This document shows, piece by piece, positions 48,836 through 62,629 of a DNA stretch of 64,000 nt. Every line of letters starts with the position of its first letter. The stretch's first letter is position 1. The translations under genes and the position numbers were made by a program. The stretch comes from Gigantopelta aegis (lineage: Eukaryota; Mollusca; Gastropoda; Neomphalida; Peltospiridae), in contig NC_054701.1 in the NCBI RefSeq assembly GCF_016097555.1, forward strand, positions 35,819,511 through 35,883,510, written 5' to 3'. The notes beneath the pieces are model-generated. The model saw only the letters and a list, made by a program, of their open reading frames with translations, was not told the DNA's origin and did not search any database.

Positions 48836-49894
48836 CAAACATTTGCCTCCATGGTATACCCATCGCCACAGATACAGGTAAATGATCCATCAGTATAACA
48901 GCTTACCTTTACAGACAATTTCCTCCATGGTATACCCATCGCCACAGATACTGGTAAATGAATCATCAGTATAACAGCTTATCTTTACAGACAATTCCCT
49001 CCATGGTATACCCATCGTCACAGATACAGGTAAATGAATCATCAGTATAACAGCTTACCTTTACAGACAATTCCCTCCATGGTATACCCATCGTCACAGA
49101 TACAGGTAAACGAACCATCAGTATAACAGCTTACCTTTACAGACAATTCCCTCCATGGTATACCCATCGTCACAGATACAGGTAAATGAATCATCAGTAT
49201 AACAGCTTACCTTTACAGACAATTCCCTCCATGGTATACCCATCGCCATAGATACAGGTAAATGATCCATCAGTATAACAGCTTACCTTTACAGACAATT
49301 CCCTCCATGGTATACCCATCGCCATAGATACAGGTAAATGAACCATCAGTATAACAGCTTACCTTTACACACAATTCCCTCCATGGTATACCCATCGCCA
49401 TAGATACAGGTAAATGAATCATCAGTATAACAGCTTACCTTTACAGACAATTCTCTCCATGGTATACCCATCGCCATAGATACAGGTAAATTAATCATCA
49501 GTATAACAGCTTACCTTTACAGACAATTCCCTCCATGGTAAACCCATCGCCATAGATACAGGTAAATGAACCATCAGTATAACAGCTTACTTTTACAGAC
49601 AATTCCCTCCATGGTATACCCATCGCCATAGATACAGGTAAATGAACCATCAGTATAACAGCTTACCTTTACAGACATCTTCCCCCATGGTATATCCATC
49701 GTCACAGATACAGGTAAATGAACCATCAGTATAACAGCTTACCTTTACAGACAATTCCCTCCATGGTATACCCATCGCCACAGATACATGTAAATGCACC
49801 ATCAGTATAACAGCTTACCTTTACAGACAATTCCCTCCATGGTATACCCATCGCCACAGATACAGGTAAATGAACTATCAGTATAACAGCTTAC
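48836..49894 (-). repeat. 76-bp array of EGF 3'-half-exons with 5' splice sites
   Basis: The word CCTCCATGG recurs at exact 76-base steps from 48846 to 49910: 15 copies counting the true exon, with no indels. In gene direction each unit reads TGATGGTTCATTTACCTG, TGGGTATACCATGGAGGGAA and TTGTCTGTAAAG, followed by the donor GTAAGCTG. That is the second half of the cbEGF exon at 49895-50017 plus its 5' splice site. Because 76 is not a multiple of three, and because a TGA follows each donor after five codons (GKLLY-stop) in the exon's frame, read-through cannot lengthen the protein. Confidence 0.92.
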
Positions 49895-50017
49895 CTTTAC
49901 AGACAATTCCCTCCATGGTATACCCATCGTCACAGATACATGTAAATGAACCATCAGAATTTGAGCACAGGGCGTGAGGAGGACAGTTATGACTTCCATC
50001 TTCACATTCATCATCAT
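49895..50017 (-). CDS. EGF/GON gene: cbEGF exon 3
   Basis: A 123-nt phase 1-1 exon encoding (D)DDECEDGSHNC, ALCSNSDGSFTCICDDGY and EGIVCK(G). The acceptor is CTATTTTCAG and the donor GTAAGCTG. The calcium signature is D-D-D-E-C instead of the usual D-I-D-E-C. The second half of this exon is the parent of the 76-bp array that follows it immediately, so 14 further copies or near-copies of its donor lie downstream. Confidence 0.87.
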
Positions 50018-50089
50018 CTGAAAATAGATGCTTATATTTAATATTCTCATTAAACCAGATAGTTTGATCACAACCACATGCAAGCATAG

Positions 50090-50142
<53 letters not shown>
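50090..50142. repeat. (AT)n microsatellite, left half
   Basis: AT dinucleotides split by the solo LTR. The right half begins at 51381. Confidence 0.93.
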
Positions 50143-51490
<1,348 letters not shown>

Positions 51491-51718
51491 CTTCACAAAC
51501 GTTTTCACTTCTTATTTGTTGCACAAGTTTATTTTGCGCAAGAATATATTCTTTCACGAAATAAACGAGTACAATAAATAAGAAGCGAAAAAAACATTTG
51601 TATTTACTACATACCTTCTTTTATATCTTACAAAAACGGTTTTTAATTTAACATCATAACAACACTTTATTAAATCTATGATCAAAACTTCTTTCATGGA
51701 TTTGCTTAACGTTGCTTA

Positions 51719-51719
<1 letters not shown>

Positions 51720-51765
<46 letters not shown>

Positions 51766-51812
51766 CCCTACCACTACCACTACCACTACCACTACCACTA
51801 CCACTACCACCT
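51720..51812. repeat. (CTA)n/(CCA)n trinucleotide array
   Basis: Starts as pure CTA and drifts to CCACTA units. Confidence 0.92.
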
Positions 51813-53299
<1,487 letters not shown>

Positions 53300-53320
<21 letters not shown>

Positions 53321-54157
53321 TTAAAGGGACACACCCTAGTTACGTTTATTTGTTAACCATTACGGCGTTGTTTTTCGCTATTAAACCCCATTTTTCACAA
53401 ATAAAATTGCACTTTACTTACATTTTATTATTTAGAATATACATTTCCATTCACCTGAAGTGCTTTTTGGTAATCCTGATGTTTGTAAAACCACGAAATG
53501 CATTTTTTGCATTTTTTCACAAAACGTGTTGTCGAGAAAAAACCGTTAAGCAAGCGAGGTCCAGTCTATTTTTAATGTCACAGACGTTGGTATATCACGT
53601 GACCGTTATCATTTTGGTTCGGTTTGTTTTCTCGTGCACGGTTCGCGCAATTAACATCCGATTTGTTGTTGTTCATTTGTGAGATTTTTCTTCACAGTTC
53701 GTGAACATTTTCAGTAACAATAAAGTTCAGACAAGTAAGTGTCTCAATACAAAACGTTACAAACCCTTAAAACCAATAATTTTGCTAAGTCTTACGATAT
53801 CTGGAGAGGGGATACAACCAGGACAGAACAGTTGGAACATGTCCAGGAGAGGTGAAACGAACGCACCCCAAGTTTGTGAAATTTGTCGTGACGTAGGCAT
53901 TGTTGTGCTTCTACCGGTGACATCAGAATACTAACTTTCAAAATTATTTCAAGCAATTGGGACATGGGGATTCCCATGGTATTTATCGATATAAAACCTG
54001 CTTTTTCACTCCATTTGATAAAAACGTGATCTAAGTGTGTTACAGGTTTGTAGATTAACTAAATTATAATTTATTTTCGCTGGATGGAACTAGGGTGTGC
54101 GGCTTTAAGCCATCGGACTACAGACTGGTAGTTACGTGGTTTGCAGCCTGGTACATC
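53300..54157 (+). mobile_element. SINE family 3 head split by a TTAA MITE
   Basis: The SINE head sequence (TTGGCTCGATGGCGTTGTGG) ends at the TTAA at 53321-53324 and resumes after 54108 with GCCATCGGACTACAGACTGG. It reconstructs the undisturbed GTGGTTAAGCCATCGG word seen in other family-3 copies. Confidence 0.85.
53321..54108. mobile_element. TTAA MITE, family D, copy 1
   Basis: About 780 bp between TTAA at 53321-53324 and 54105-54108. Inverted ends AGGGACACACCCTAGTTAC and AACTAGGGTGTGCGGCT. A near-identical copy in opposite orientation is at 60602-61308. No transposase is encoded. Confidence 0.88.
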
Positions 54158-54168
54158 TTCCAACTAGG

Positions 54169-54534
54169 AGGGGAAAAAATGTTTTATTTAACGACGCACT
54201 CAACACATTTTATTTACGGTTATATTGCGTCAGACACAGATTCTAAGAGGAAACCCGCTGTCGCCACTACATGGGCTACTCTTCCGATTAGCAGCAAGGG
54301 ATCTTTTATTTGCGCTTCCCACAGGCAGGATAGCACAAACCATGGCCTTTGCTGAACCAGTTATGGATCACTGGTCGGTGCAAGTGGTTTACACCTACCC
54401 ATTGAGCCTTGCGGAGCACTCACTCATGGTTTGGAGTCGGTATCTTGATTAAAAATCCCATGTCTCGACTGAGATCCGAACCCAGTACCTACCAGCCTGT
54501 AGACCGATGGCTACCACGACGCTACCGAGGCCGG
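54169..54534 (-). mobile_element. SINE family 3/1 mosaic copy
   Basis: A minus-strand SINE with the family-1 tail (GTGCGTCGTTAAATAAAACA) but a family-3 head (ACCGGCCTCGGTAGCGTCGT). The 11-bp TTCCAACTAGG flanks it at 54158-54168 and 54535-54545. Insertion came after the neighbouring SINE. Confidence 0.87.
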
Positions 54535-54545
54535 TTCCAACTAGG

Positions 54546-55506
54546 GATGGGACGGTTCCGGGGTTTTTTGTTGTTGTTTTTTCAGTTCGGTTTTTGGTCC
54601 ACGGTTCGATTTATTCGCGGTTCGGTTTATTCACGACACGTTTTACAACAATCTAATTAAAATTATCTCCACTATTACATGTGGATGTAACAGCAGCCCG
54701 TTGGAGCTCATGTCCAGTTGACCTTTTATTCGACCAATCAAAACCTTACTTGCAAAATCATGCCAGTGATTTAAAAAGAATTTGAAAACATTCGGGATTA
54801 TGCCGAGGGTATACGAAATGATTCGGGTGAATTACGAAGTATGCCGGAAACTAATTGCAATATAAAATTTTATATAAAATTAGTTTCAAGACGAAAAACA
54901 AAATCCTGATGCTATAGCTATAAAATCTGTTTATACTAGTATACAATCCAGAGTTTATTACAGCACTTTCCCCCCTGTTTTTTCAATGCTGAAATAGAAC
55001 AACAACTTCGCCTATTGCATAAATAGTCTCGCCCGATATTTTTAGAATTTGTATGCTCTCGAATAACGCTATAAAAGGCGAAGTGTAATTGGTCGATATT
55101 TAAATTGTTATTTATAGATGAAATGTCATCTGGACATCGAAGTCCACGCAATGCTGTTAGATCTACTGGTAGACCCAGTAGAGCTAATTTTAATCACATT
55201 GGTGTACAAGTAGTACAAGTACGCCAACTACCATATATTAATTTTTATAAACTATTTTAAGAGCAAACATGTTATTTTTAATGGTCATTTGTAAAATAAT
55301 CCTAAATATAAATTATATCTTGACTAGGAAAAAAAAATAGCATTTTTACCATGCCATGTTAGCGTGTTAGGTCAGGGATACTTGGGCAATATGTCCCCCA
55401 GGATTTGAGTTCAGAGAGTTGTCTTTAGATGCATTCTGGCGTACATAATAATTATATGCGTGTTACCGTATCATGTACACATTATAGAAGTCTAAAAGAA
55501 AGATAT
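54546..55506. other. Intronic spacer, nothing recognised
   Basis: No supported gene or named repeat. Confidence 0.45.
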
Positions 55507-55688
55507 ATGTCATACGGAAGCGTATTAGTGCCATCAAACACAATAAAATAATTCTATTTGCCTACATAATTTATAATCTTGGAAAATTAATTTTTCCAAC
55601 ATTAAAGTTGATTTTTCCAAGATTTAAATGTTGGAAAATAGAATTGTTTTACTGTGTGTGATGGCACTAATACGCTTCCGTAATGTCA
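55507..55688. mobile_element. 170-bp foldback MITE with 6-bp target duplication
   Basis: TACGGAAGCGTATTAGTGCC at 55513 is mirrored by GGCACTAATACGCTTCCGTA ending at 55682, and pairing continues inward over most of the element. ATGTCA flanks both sides (55507-55512 and 55683-55688). Confidence 0.9.
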
Positions 55689-56150
55689 AGACATATTTCT
55701 ATAATGTTTATTATTACTTTGATGATGTCAAATCTTTGATGAGAAATATATATAGAGAGAGAGGATATATAGAGGATTTTTTTAATATGGAAAATATCAA
55801 CCGAGTCTATGTTAATCGAGTAGCGAATTCTATTTATCCTATAACACTTCTAAGATAAAATTTTAATTATTTATTTTAGTAAATCACAGTGACGTCATCA
55901 CGATTAGCACAGATTAGTTTGACGTCACACATTTTAAACAAATCTTTGAAAACGTTACGCTCAGGTACACGGGTCTTGTTGGCTTGTAAGCAAATGACCC
56001 ATCCACAGCAACACATTACCTAGAGACCTTGCAAATTTGCATACCATTATTAACCGGGTTAATAAAGTAAATTATTACATGGGTTTATGACATGGATATC
56101 ATGGGTATCAAGATAAATATATATATATATATATATATATCCCAGCTTAC
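55689..56150. other. Intronic spacer with an (AT)n run
   Basis: Unassigned. A short (AT)n run ends just downstream of the next EGF exon's donor. Confidence 0.5.
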
Positions 56151-56276
56151 CCGTGCAGACATTTCCCTTCGCCATGCTATATCCATTTCGACAGTTGCAA
56201 TCAAATGATCCAATAGTATTAGAACACACAGCGTTAGGATCACAGTCATGACTTCCAGCTGTACATTCGTCTATAT
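56151..56276 (-). CDS. EGF/GON gene: cbEGF exon 2
   Basis: A 126-nt phase 1-1 exon encoding (D)IDECTAGSHDCD, AVCSNTIGSFDCNCRNGY and KGNVCT(G): a calcium-binding EGF domain with six cysteines and the DIDEC signature. The acceptor is ATATTTTCAG and the donor GTAAGCTG. It is one codon longer than its sisters because of an insertion in the last loop. A hAT-like MITE lies only 24 bp upstream of the acceptor. Confidence 0.85.
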
Positions 56277-56300
56277 CTGAAAATATATTTTTCATGTTTA

Positions 56301-56477
56301 CAGGGGCGTAGGCTGGGGGGGGGTCGGGGGGTTCCCGCTGAAGCAAATGGTCCGCTTTCAGAACTAAAACATACAGGTTTATACATATAGAGTTTCTGGT
56401 GGTGCAAAAACAAAATAGAAAAGGCCCACTTGGTTCATATTCGAATCCCCACAGATCCAGCTCACGCTACGTCCCTG
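56301..56477. mobile_element. hAT-like MITE beside EGF exon 2
   Basis: Ends CAGGGGCGTAGGCTGG and CACGCTACGTCCCTG. Flanks GTTTA and GTTAA differ by one base, consistent with a 5-bp duplication. The copy at 47759 is its close relative. Confidence 0.8.
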
Positions 56478-56639
56478 GTTAATGATACATTATCATAATT
56501 GCATGTATAATAAATCGCTATTTGTTTACATTTGTTTGTGATAAAAACCAAAATCACTACTACTAATTAATCTATCCAACACAAAAACCTTTTGCACAGT
56601 TAACTCGGGAATGTCATAACTAATGTGTTGTCACAAGTG

Positions 56640-56748
56640 TAAACAACCGATGGCTGGTAAGTACTGGGTTCGCAGCCGGGTACGGCTCTCACCCAGAGCG
56701 AGTTTTAACAACTCGATGATTAGGTGTAAGACCACTACACCAACTCTG

Positions 56749-56779
<31 letters not shown>

Positions 56780-56788
56780 GTCTCTGTC

Positions 56789-56884
<96 letters not shown>

Positions 56885-56990
56885 ACCACTAACAGTCTAA
56901 CCACTAACCCACTGTCCTGAGGTGTGTGTCCAGGACAGCGTGCTTGAACTTTAATTGGATATAAGCACGAAAATAAGTTGAAATAAATGA
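56640..56990 (+). mobile_element. SINE family 3 copy with an expanded (CT)n
   Basis: Runs from CGATGGCTGGTAAGTACTGG to GCACGAAAATAAGTTGAAAT and ends in (GAAT)n. A (CT)n array (about 56749-56883) has grown exactly where other copies read CTCTTCTCTCTCACTAAC. Confidence 0.87.
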
Positions 56991-57099
56991 ATGAATGAAT
57001 GAATGAATGAATGTGTAAACAATAGTTTCTCATCAATTTTGAGTGAAAACAGAAAATGAACAGAAAAAGTTATCTTATTCTTCGCCTTCAAAGATAAAA

Positions 57100-57310
57100 G
57101 TTAAAGTGTGTTTTGTTTAACGACACCACTAGATAACATTGAGTTATTAATCATCGGTTATTGGATGTCAAACATAATTTTAGTAATTTTGAAACCCGCT
57201 ACATTTTTCTATTAGTAGCAAGGAAGCTTTTATATGAACCATCCCATAGACAGGATAGCACATACCATGACCTTTGATATACCAGTCGTGCTGCACTGGC
57301 TTGAACGAGA
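57100..57310 (-). mobile_element. SINE family 2 fragment
   Basis: Tail complement TGTTTTGTTTAACGACACCA and core. The head is missing. Confidence 0.78.
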
Positions 57311-57389
57311 AAAAGCCTACATCTAAAATATATAGAGGCTATTTCATGGGTGTTGGGGGTTTTGTTCAAATTAGATTTTTTTTTATATA

Positions 57390-57605
57390 CGTGGTCGGTC
57401 TAGAATCGACCCCTGTCGGTGGGCCCATTGAGCTATTTGGCGTTCCAACCAGTGCACCACGACTGATATATCAAAGGCCGTGGTATGTGCTATTATGTCT
57501 GTGGGATGGTGCATATAAAAGAAATATTGCTACTAATGTAAAAATAACCACATGGTTGATATCTAATAGCCGTTAATTAATAAATCAATGTGATCTAGTG
57601 GACAG
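57390..57605 (+). mobile_element. SINE family 2 fragment
   Basis: Starts within the head (GTCGGTCTAGAATCGACCCC) and lacks most of the 3' tail after GATCTAGTGG. Confidence 0.78.
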
Positions 57606-58419
57606 AATTTTGAAATTAGTAATTAGTAAAACTATTGTTGCTGTAGACCGACCTCGGTGGTGTCGTGGTTCTGCCACGGAATATGAGGCTGGTAGGTACT
57701 GGGTTTGCAGCCCGGTGTAGCATTTAATTTGCACTCCCAAAGAATATACACTCCCCAGTCATTATTATACGTATAATTTGCATTCCCTCAGTTATTATTA
57801 CATATAATACGCACTCCCCTTGAATTATTTGCACTCCCCTGGTTATTATTACAAATATAATATGCACTCTTCACTACTATGTTTAAATACTGAATACATT
57901 AATTGTTTCTTAAATGAACTTTGGATTGATAATAATTTAAGTGCTATTCAATGAATATAATACACATTCATTATTAGTCCCTATCGGTTCAACCGGAGGG
58001 GATTATAGGTTTCATATCTGTATTTCTGTCTTTCCGTCTGTCCATCCGTCCGTCCGTCTGTCCCACATAAAGTTTTCTGGATGGGTTTTTTCTTCACAAT
58101 TCCTCGAGATATTGAGCTGAAATTTTGTATATAATTTTGTCATATACCATTACATATCGTTTGACTTTCATGACGATTTACACATTTTGACTGAATTTTG
58201 ATCCTTGAACTTACTATATTTGTTTTCAATATAAATGTATTCTGCATTGCATAATTATGATTATATATATGTTCTACACTGCACATTCATTGCTATACAT
58301 ATAAAACGGAATGTGTTGTCTAGATTGTGTGCATAATAATGAACGGGGAGCGCAGATTATATGCATAGTAAACAATGAATGTTGAGGGTAGGTTACATTT
58401 ACATGTATATAGTAATAAA

Positions 58420-58930
58420 GGGAGAGTGCATATTGTCTGTGTAGCAATGAATGGAGAGTGTATATTATATGTATAATCATGAATGGGAAGTGCAGATTAT
58501 ATGTATAATAATGAATGGGGAGTGTATATTATATGTATAATAATGAATGGGTAGTGCAGATTATATGTATAATAATGAATGGGGAGTGTATATTATATGT
58601 ATAATAATGAATGGGTAGTGCAGATTATATGTATAATAATGAATGGAGAGTGTATATTATATGTATAATAATGAATGGGAAGTGCAGATTATATGTATAA
58701 TAATGAATGGGGAGTGTATATTATATGTATAATAATGAATGGGTAGTGTAGATTGTATGTATAATAATGAATGGGGAGTGTAGATTATATGTATAATAAT
58801 GAATGGGTAGTGGAGATTATATGCGTAGTAATGAATGGGGAGTGTAGATTATATGTATAATAATGCACGGGGAGTGCAGATTATATGTATAATAATGAAT
58901 GTTGAGGGTAAGTTATATGTATAATAATTA
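58420..58930. repeat. 32-bp tandem array with 64-bp higher-order period
   Basis: Units read ATGTATAATAATGAATGGGG plus AGTGTATATTAT, alternating with units reading GGGTAGTGCAGATTAT in the second half. The alternation makes a 64-bp dimer over about six to eight units. The GGGGAGTG core is the same word as in element G's subterminal repeats. Confidence 0.85.
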
Positions 58931-59134
58931 ATGTGAATTTAGATTATGATTAGTTAGATTAATGAATGTGGAGTTTAGATATGTGTATAATAACAAATGG
59001 CTAGTGTAGATGATATGTATAGTAATGAACACTAACAGATGTGTAATAATTAATTTGAGTTCCAGGTTATGTGATTAATAATGATCTATTTATTATCACG
59101 CACTGAACTCACTGCTCCTAGGCACGTGCAATAT

Positions 59135-59330
59135 TTTTGGTGTTTTTTTTAACGACACCACTAGAGCACATTGATTTATCAATGATCGAATATAAGATGA
59201 CAAACATTTGGTAATTTTGATATACAGTCTTAGAATTAACAAACCTGCTACATTTTCCCATTAATTTATTATATACACCATCCCAAAGACATGATAGGTC
59301 ATACCATGACCTTTGATTTACCAGTCTTCT
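59135..59330 (-). mobile_element. SINE family 2 fragment inside element G
   Basis: Tail complement TTAACGACACCACTAGAGCA and a diverged core. Confidence 0.72.
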
Positions 59331-60368
59331 GCTTTCTTAAGATTAATCATTTTCTATTTACAACGGAAAATCTTTTGCAAGGTCATCTAAAATTCGCTTT
59401 TCTTCCTTTGTCTTTCAGATCATCTACAACTTCCTTTATTAAAAAACAATATAAATGTTTTAAACAAAAAATGGTTGTCAATATCGGATCCCAGATATGA
59501 ACAAAGAATGCAGCAATGATTATGGGCATAAGATGGCACTTAACTGGGGTAGGGTGGGTCTGAAGTAATGATTTTTCGGTTCTAAAATATGAATCTGTTC
59601 AAGACAAAGCTTTGCAATGTTATCTCCACACCATTTCTGTCATATTAATTGAAGTAAGGGAAGCAAAGGATGGGTGAAGAGATTCTGGGATCACTACACA
59701 TGATGAGTTATTATTTTTATTCTGCAACTTTGCAAAGGCGGATCCAGGAAGGTTTTGGCCCCCTTTGGTCCGCCCCTGATTCATATACCCAACACCCTCG
59801 TCTAGATTCGCCACTGAGATTTATACCAACCTATACAAAGTGAACTGGCCATACAAACATAAAACAAAACTAAAAAATATAATTATGTGAGTGCTTAACA
59901 AATTATTATAGCCTATGTGTAATATAGACTGGGGGAGTGCATATTATTCAGAGGGAGTGCATTTTATACATACACTATAGACTGGGGGAGTGTATATTAC
60001 ATGTATAATGTGCACTGGGGAGTGCTTATTCTACGTATAATCTTGATTGGGGAGTGCAAATCCAGTACAGTGCAAATTATATGTGACACCTGTACCGGTT
60101 CCCACCTAGAGCGAGTTTTAACGACTCAGTGGGTAGGTGTAAGAACACTGCACCTTTTTCTCTCTCACTAACCACTAACAACTAACAACTAACCTATTGT
60201 CCTGAACAAACAGCCCAGATGGCTGAGGTGTGTGCCCAGGACAGCGTGCTTGAACTTTAATTGGATTATAAGCACGAAAATTAGTTGAAATGTAGCTGCT
60301 GCTGCTGCTGTTGTTGCTGCTACTATTATTAAGGACATCTATTAGCTGATTGCAACTCAACACCTTAC

Positions 60369-60491
60369 CTTCGCAGATATTATTTCCCATGGCATATCCA
60401 GGTGGGCACTCACACACAAATGAACCATCGGTATTTAAGCACTTCGCGCTTTTATCACAATCATGACTTCCATCTTTACATTCATCTATAT
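60369..60491 (-). CDS. EGF/GON gene: cbEGF exon 1
   Basis: A 123-nt phase 1-1 exon encoding (D)IDECKDGSHDCD, KCLNTDGSFVCECPPGY and NNICE(G). The acceptor is CTATTTTCAG and the donor GTAAGGTG. It is the furthest upstream complete EGF exon in the window. Its first half is repeated upstream in the 90-bp array, so several alternative acceptors with the same sequence precede it. More 5' exons must lie beyond 61.7 kb, since no signal peptide is visible. Confidence 0.87.
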
Positions 60492-61590
60492 CTGAAAATA
60501 GATGTTCATACTTAACACCATCAAAACTACCTCTTCTACTAGCAGTACAATCATGACTTGTATCTTTACATTCATCTACATCTGAAAATAAATGTTCACA
60601 CTTAAAGCCACACACCCTAGTTCCATCCAGCGAAAATAAATTATAATTTAGTTAATCTACAAACCTGTAACACATTTAGATCACGTTTTTATCAAATGAA
60701 GTGAAAAAGCAGGTTTTATATCGATAAATACCATGGGAATCCCCATGTCCCAATTGCTTGAAATAATTTTGAAAGATAGTATTCTGATGTCACCGGTAGA
60801 TGTCGCTCGAAGCACAACAATGCCTACGTCACGACAAATTTCACAGACTTGGGGTGCGTTCGTTTCACCTCTCCTGGACATGTTCCAACTGTTCTGTCCT
60901 GGTTGTATCCCCTCTCCAGATATCGTAAGACATAGCAAAATTATTGGTTTTAAGGGTTTGCGCAAACCGTGCACGAGAAAACAGACCGAACCAAAATGAT
61001 AACGGTCACGTGATATACCAACGTCTGTGACATTGAAATGGAAATATCCCCTCTAAAAATAGATTGGACCTCGCTTGCTTAACGTTTTTTTCTCGACAGC
61101 ACGTCTTGTGAAAAAAATGCAAAAAATGCATTTCGTGGTTTTACAAACATCAGGATTACCAAAAAGCACTTCAGGTGAATGGAAATGTGTATTCTAAATA
61201 ATAAAATGTAAGTAAAGTGCAGTTTTATTTGTGAAAAATGGGGTTTAATAGCGAAAAACAACGCCGTAATGGTTAACAAATAGCCGTAACTAGGGTGTGT
61301 CCCTGTAACACCTTCACAACTACTACTTCTCCTAGCAGTACAATCATGACTTGTATCTTTACATTCATCTACATCTGAAAATAGATGTCCAGACTTAACA
61401 CCTTCACAACTACTGCTTCTTCACGCAGTACAATCATGACTTGTATCTTTACATTCATCTATATCTGAAAAAAGATGTTCACACTTAACACCATCAAAAC
61501 TACCTCTTCTACTAGCAGTACAATCATGACTTGTATCTTTACATTCATCTACATCTGAAAATAGATGTCCAGACTTAACACCTTCAAAAC
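60492..61590 (-). repeat. 90-bp array of EGF 5'-half-exons with 3' splice sites, split by a MITE
   Basis: The word CAATCATGAC occurs at 60458 (true exon), 60548, 61341, 61431 and 61521. Steps are exactly 90 bases except for one of 793, which is 90 plus the 703-bp MITE. Each unit has the acceptor CTATTTTCAG and the first half of a cbEGF exon (DVDECKDTSHDCTA), then SRRGSFDGVKCEHLF. At 30 codons the unit is in frame and open, so use of an upstream acceptor would add 30 residues per unit without a frameshift. Confidence 0.9.
60602..61308. mobile_element. TTAA MITE, family D, copy 2
   Basis: Inserted at the TTAA of a 90-bp unit (ACACTTAACACC). The left edge is TTAAAGCCACACACCCTAG. The right edge is CTAGGGTGTGTCCCTGTAA, with the right TTAA changed to GTAA. 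In reverse orientation it matches 53321-54108. Confidence 0.88.
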
Positions 61591-62629
61591 TACTACTTCT
61601 ACTACCTTTGATGCTGCTATTACTGCTTCTACCATGACTACGACTATTGCTATCGCTACTGCTTCCTCGGTACAATATTAGATTAATACTAGTTCTACTA
61701 CCACTACCACACCACTACACTACTACTGTTGATGATAATGATAATGGATATTTGGCGAGGTTTAGACAACAGTGTAATAGTTGAGCTTCAGCGTTATCGA
61801 ACTGAGCAAAATAACCACGATATAAACCGTAGTAACCTGATAATTTTTTAATCATGCAAACCCTTTCTAGTTATAGTTTTATAATATGTTTCAGTCAAAA
61901 GAAGTATGGAAACTAATAGTTTTATCGTGTAGAAAATACTACCGGAAGTCGGATAATAGCATGTGCCCGAAAGCATCTTGGGAATGGCATAGCCAGCCAA
62001 AAAGTTATGTTTTTCAAATTTTAAATAAAATACTTTGATTGTATTTCAAAGTCACTTGTATCACAACATTACAATTTTATGCAAGTTTATGTGTGACCTG
62101 AAGATCTCCATCACTGACTGCTAGTGACTGTGACGTCAGACGCTGTTCTAATGTGATCATTCTTTGCAGGAAGCTACTTGCTTTTTTGTTTTGAAATGTT
62201 TAATTCAAAACGATGTCAAGTTCCGAATGGGAATGAATAAAGCCCCAGTCACATATACACGATTTTTGCTCCGAATGGCCACGAATAGCCCCGATTCTAT
62301 CCTCTTTTTTTTTTTCTTTTTTTTTTAGATTCAAGCACTCCCGAGCATGCCGGGTGCTCAATTTATTTTGAAAAATCCTCCCTATATACAATGAACCAGG
62401 TTCTCTTTGAATGTGAAATAAAAAAATATACATATGAATATTAGTGCTTGTTTGAAAACTTTTAATTAGTGCATGTTTGTATTATTGTTTTATTTATCTT
62501 CTTTAGTGTATGTTAAGATTTTGTATTTACAATAAATTAACCTGGTTTGCGAACCTGGCCCCCAAAGCTACAAGCCTGGGGGTCCAAGTCTGTTTTTCTA
62601 CATTTTTGTGCAATTAGTCATTATTTCTC
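61591..62629. other. Spacer, nothing recognised
   Basis: Upstream intron or intergenic sequence. It contains CTA-rich simple sequence near 61600-61730. No further EGF exon was recognised. Confidence 0.45.

Larger units (their letters stand above)
57718..60085. mobile_element. Element G, about 2.4 kb, with subterminal GGGAGTGC repeats
   Basis: An insertion bounded by imperfect inverted ends: GGTGTAGCATTTAATTTGCA on the left, and the complement of the right end, GGTGTCACATATAATTTGCA. Many copies of GCACTCCC (left) and GGGAGTGC (right) lie inside both ends. The interior holds a 32-bp tandem array, a SINE fragment, a (CCGT)-rich segment near 58030-58065 and no transposase. It is a non-autonomous DNA element of uncertain superfamily. 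Confidence 0.72.
57650..60295 (+). mobile_element. SINE family 3 copy split by element G
   Basis: The 5' part ends CTGGGTTTGCAGCCCGGT at about 57717. The 3' part resumes GTACCGGTTCCCACCTAG at about 60086 and runs to AAGCACGAAAATTAGTTG. Together they match uninterrupted family-3 copies and give the insertion point of element G. Confidence 0.85.

Noticed and set aside
48836-49910. CRISPR-like array (regular repeats).
   Set aside because: There are no unique spacers: the whole 76-bp unit repeats, it contains EGF codons and a splice donor, and the context is a eukaryotic intron.
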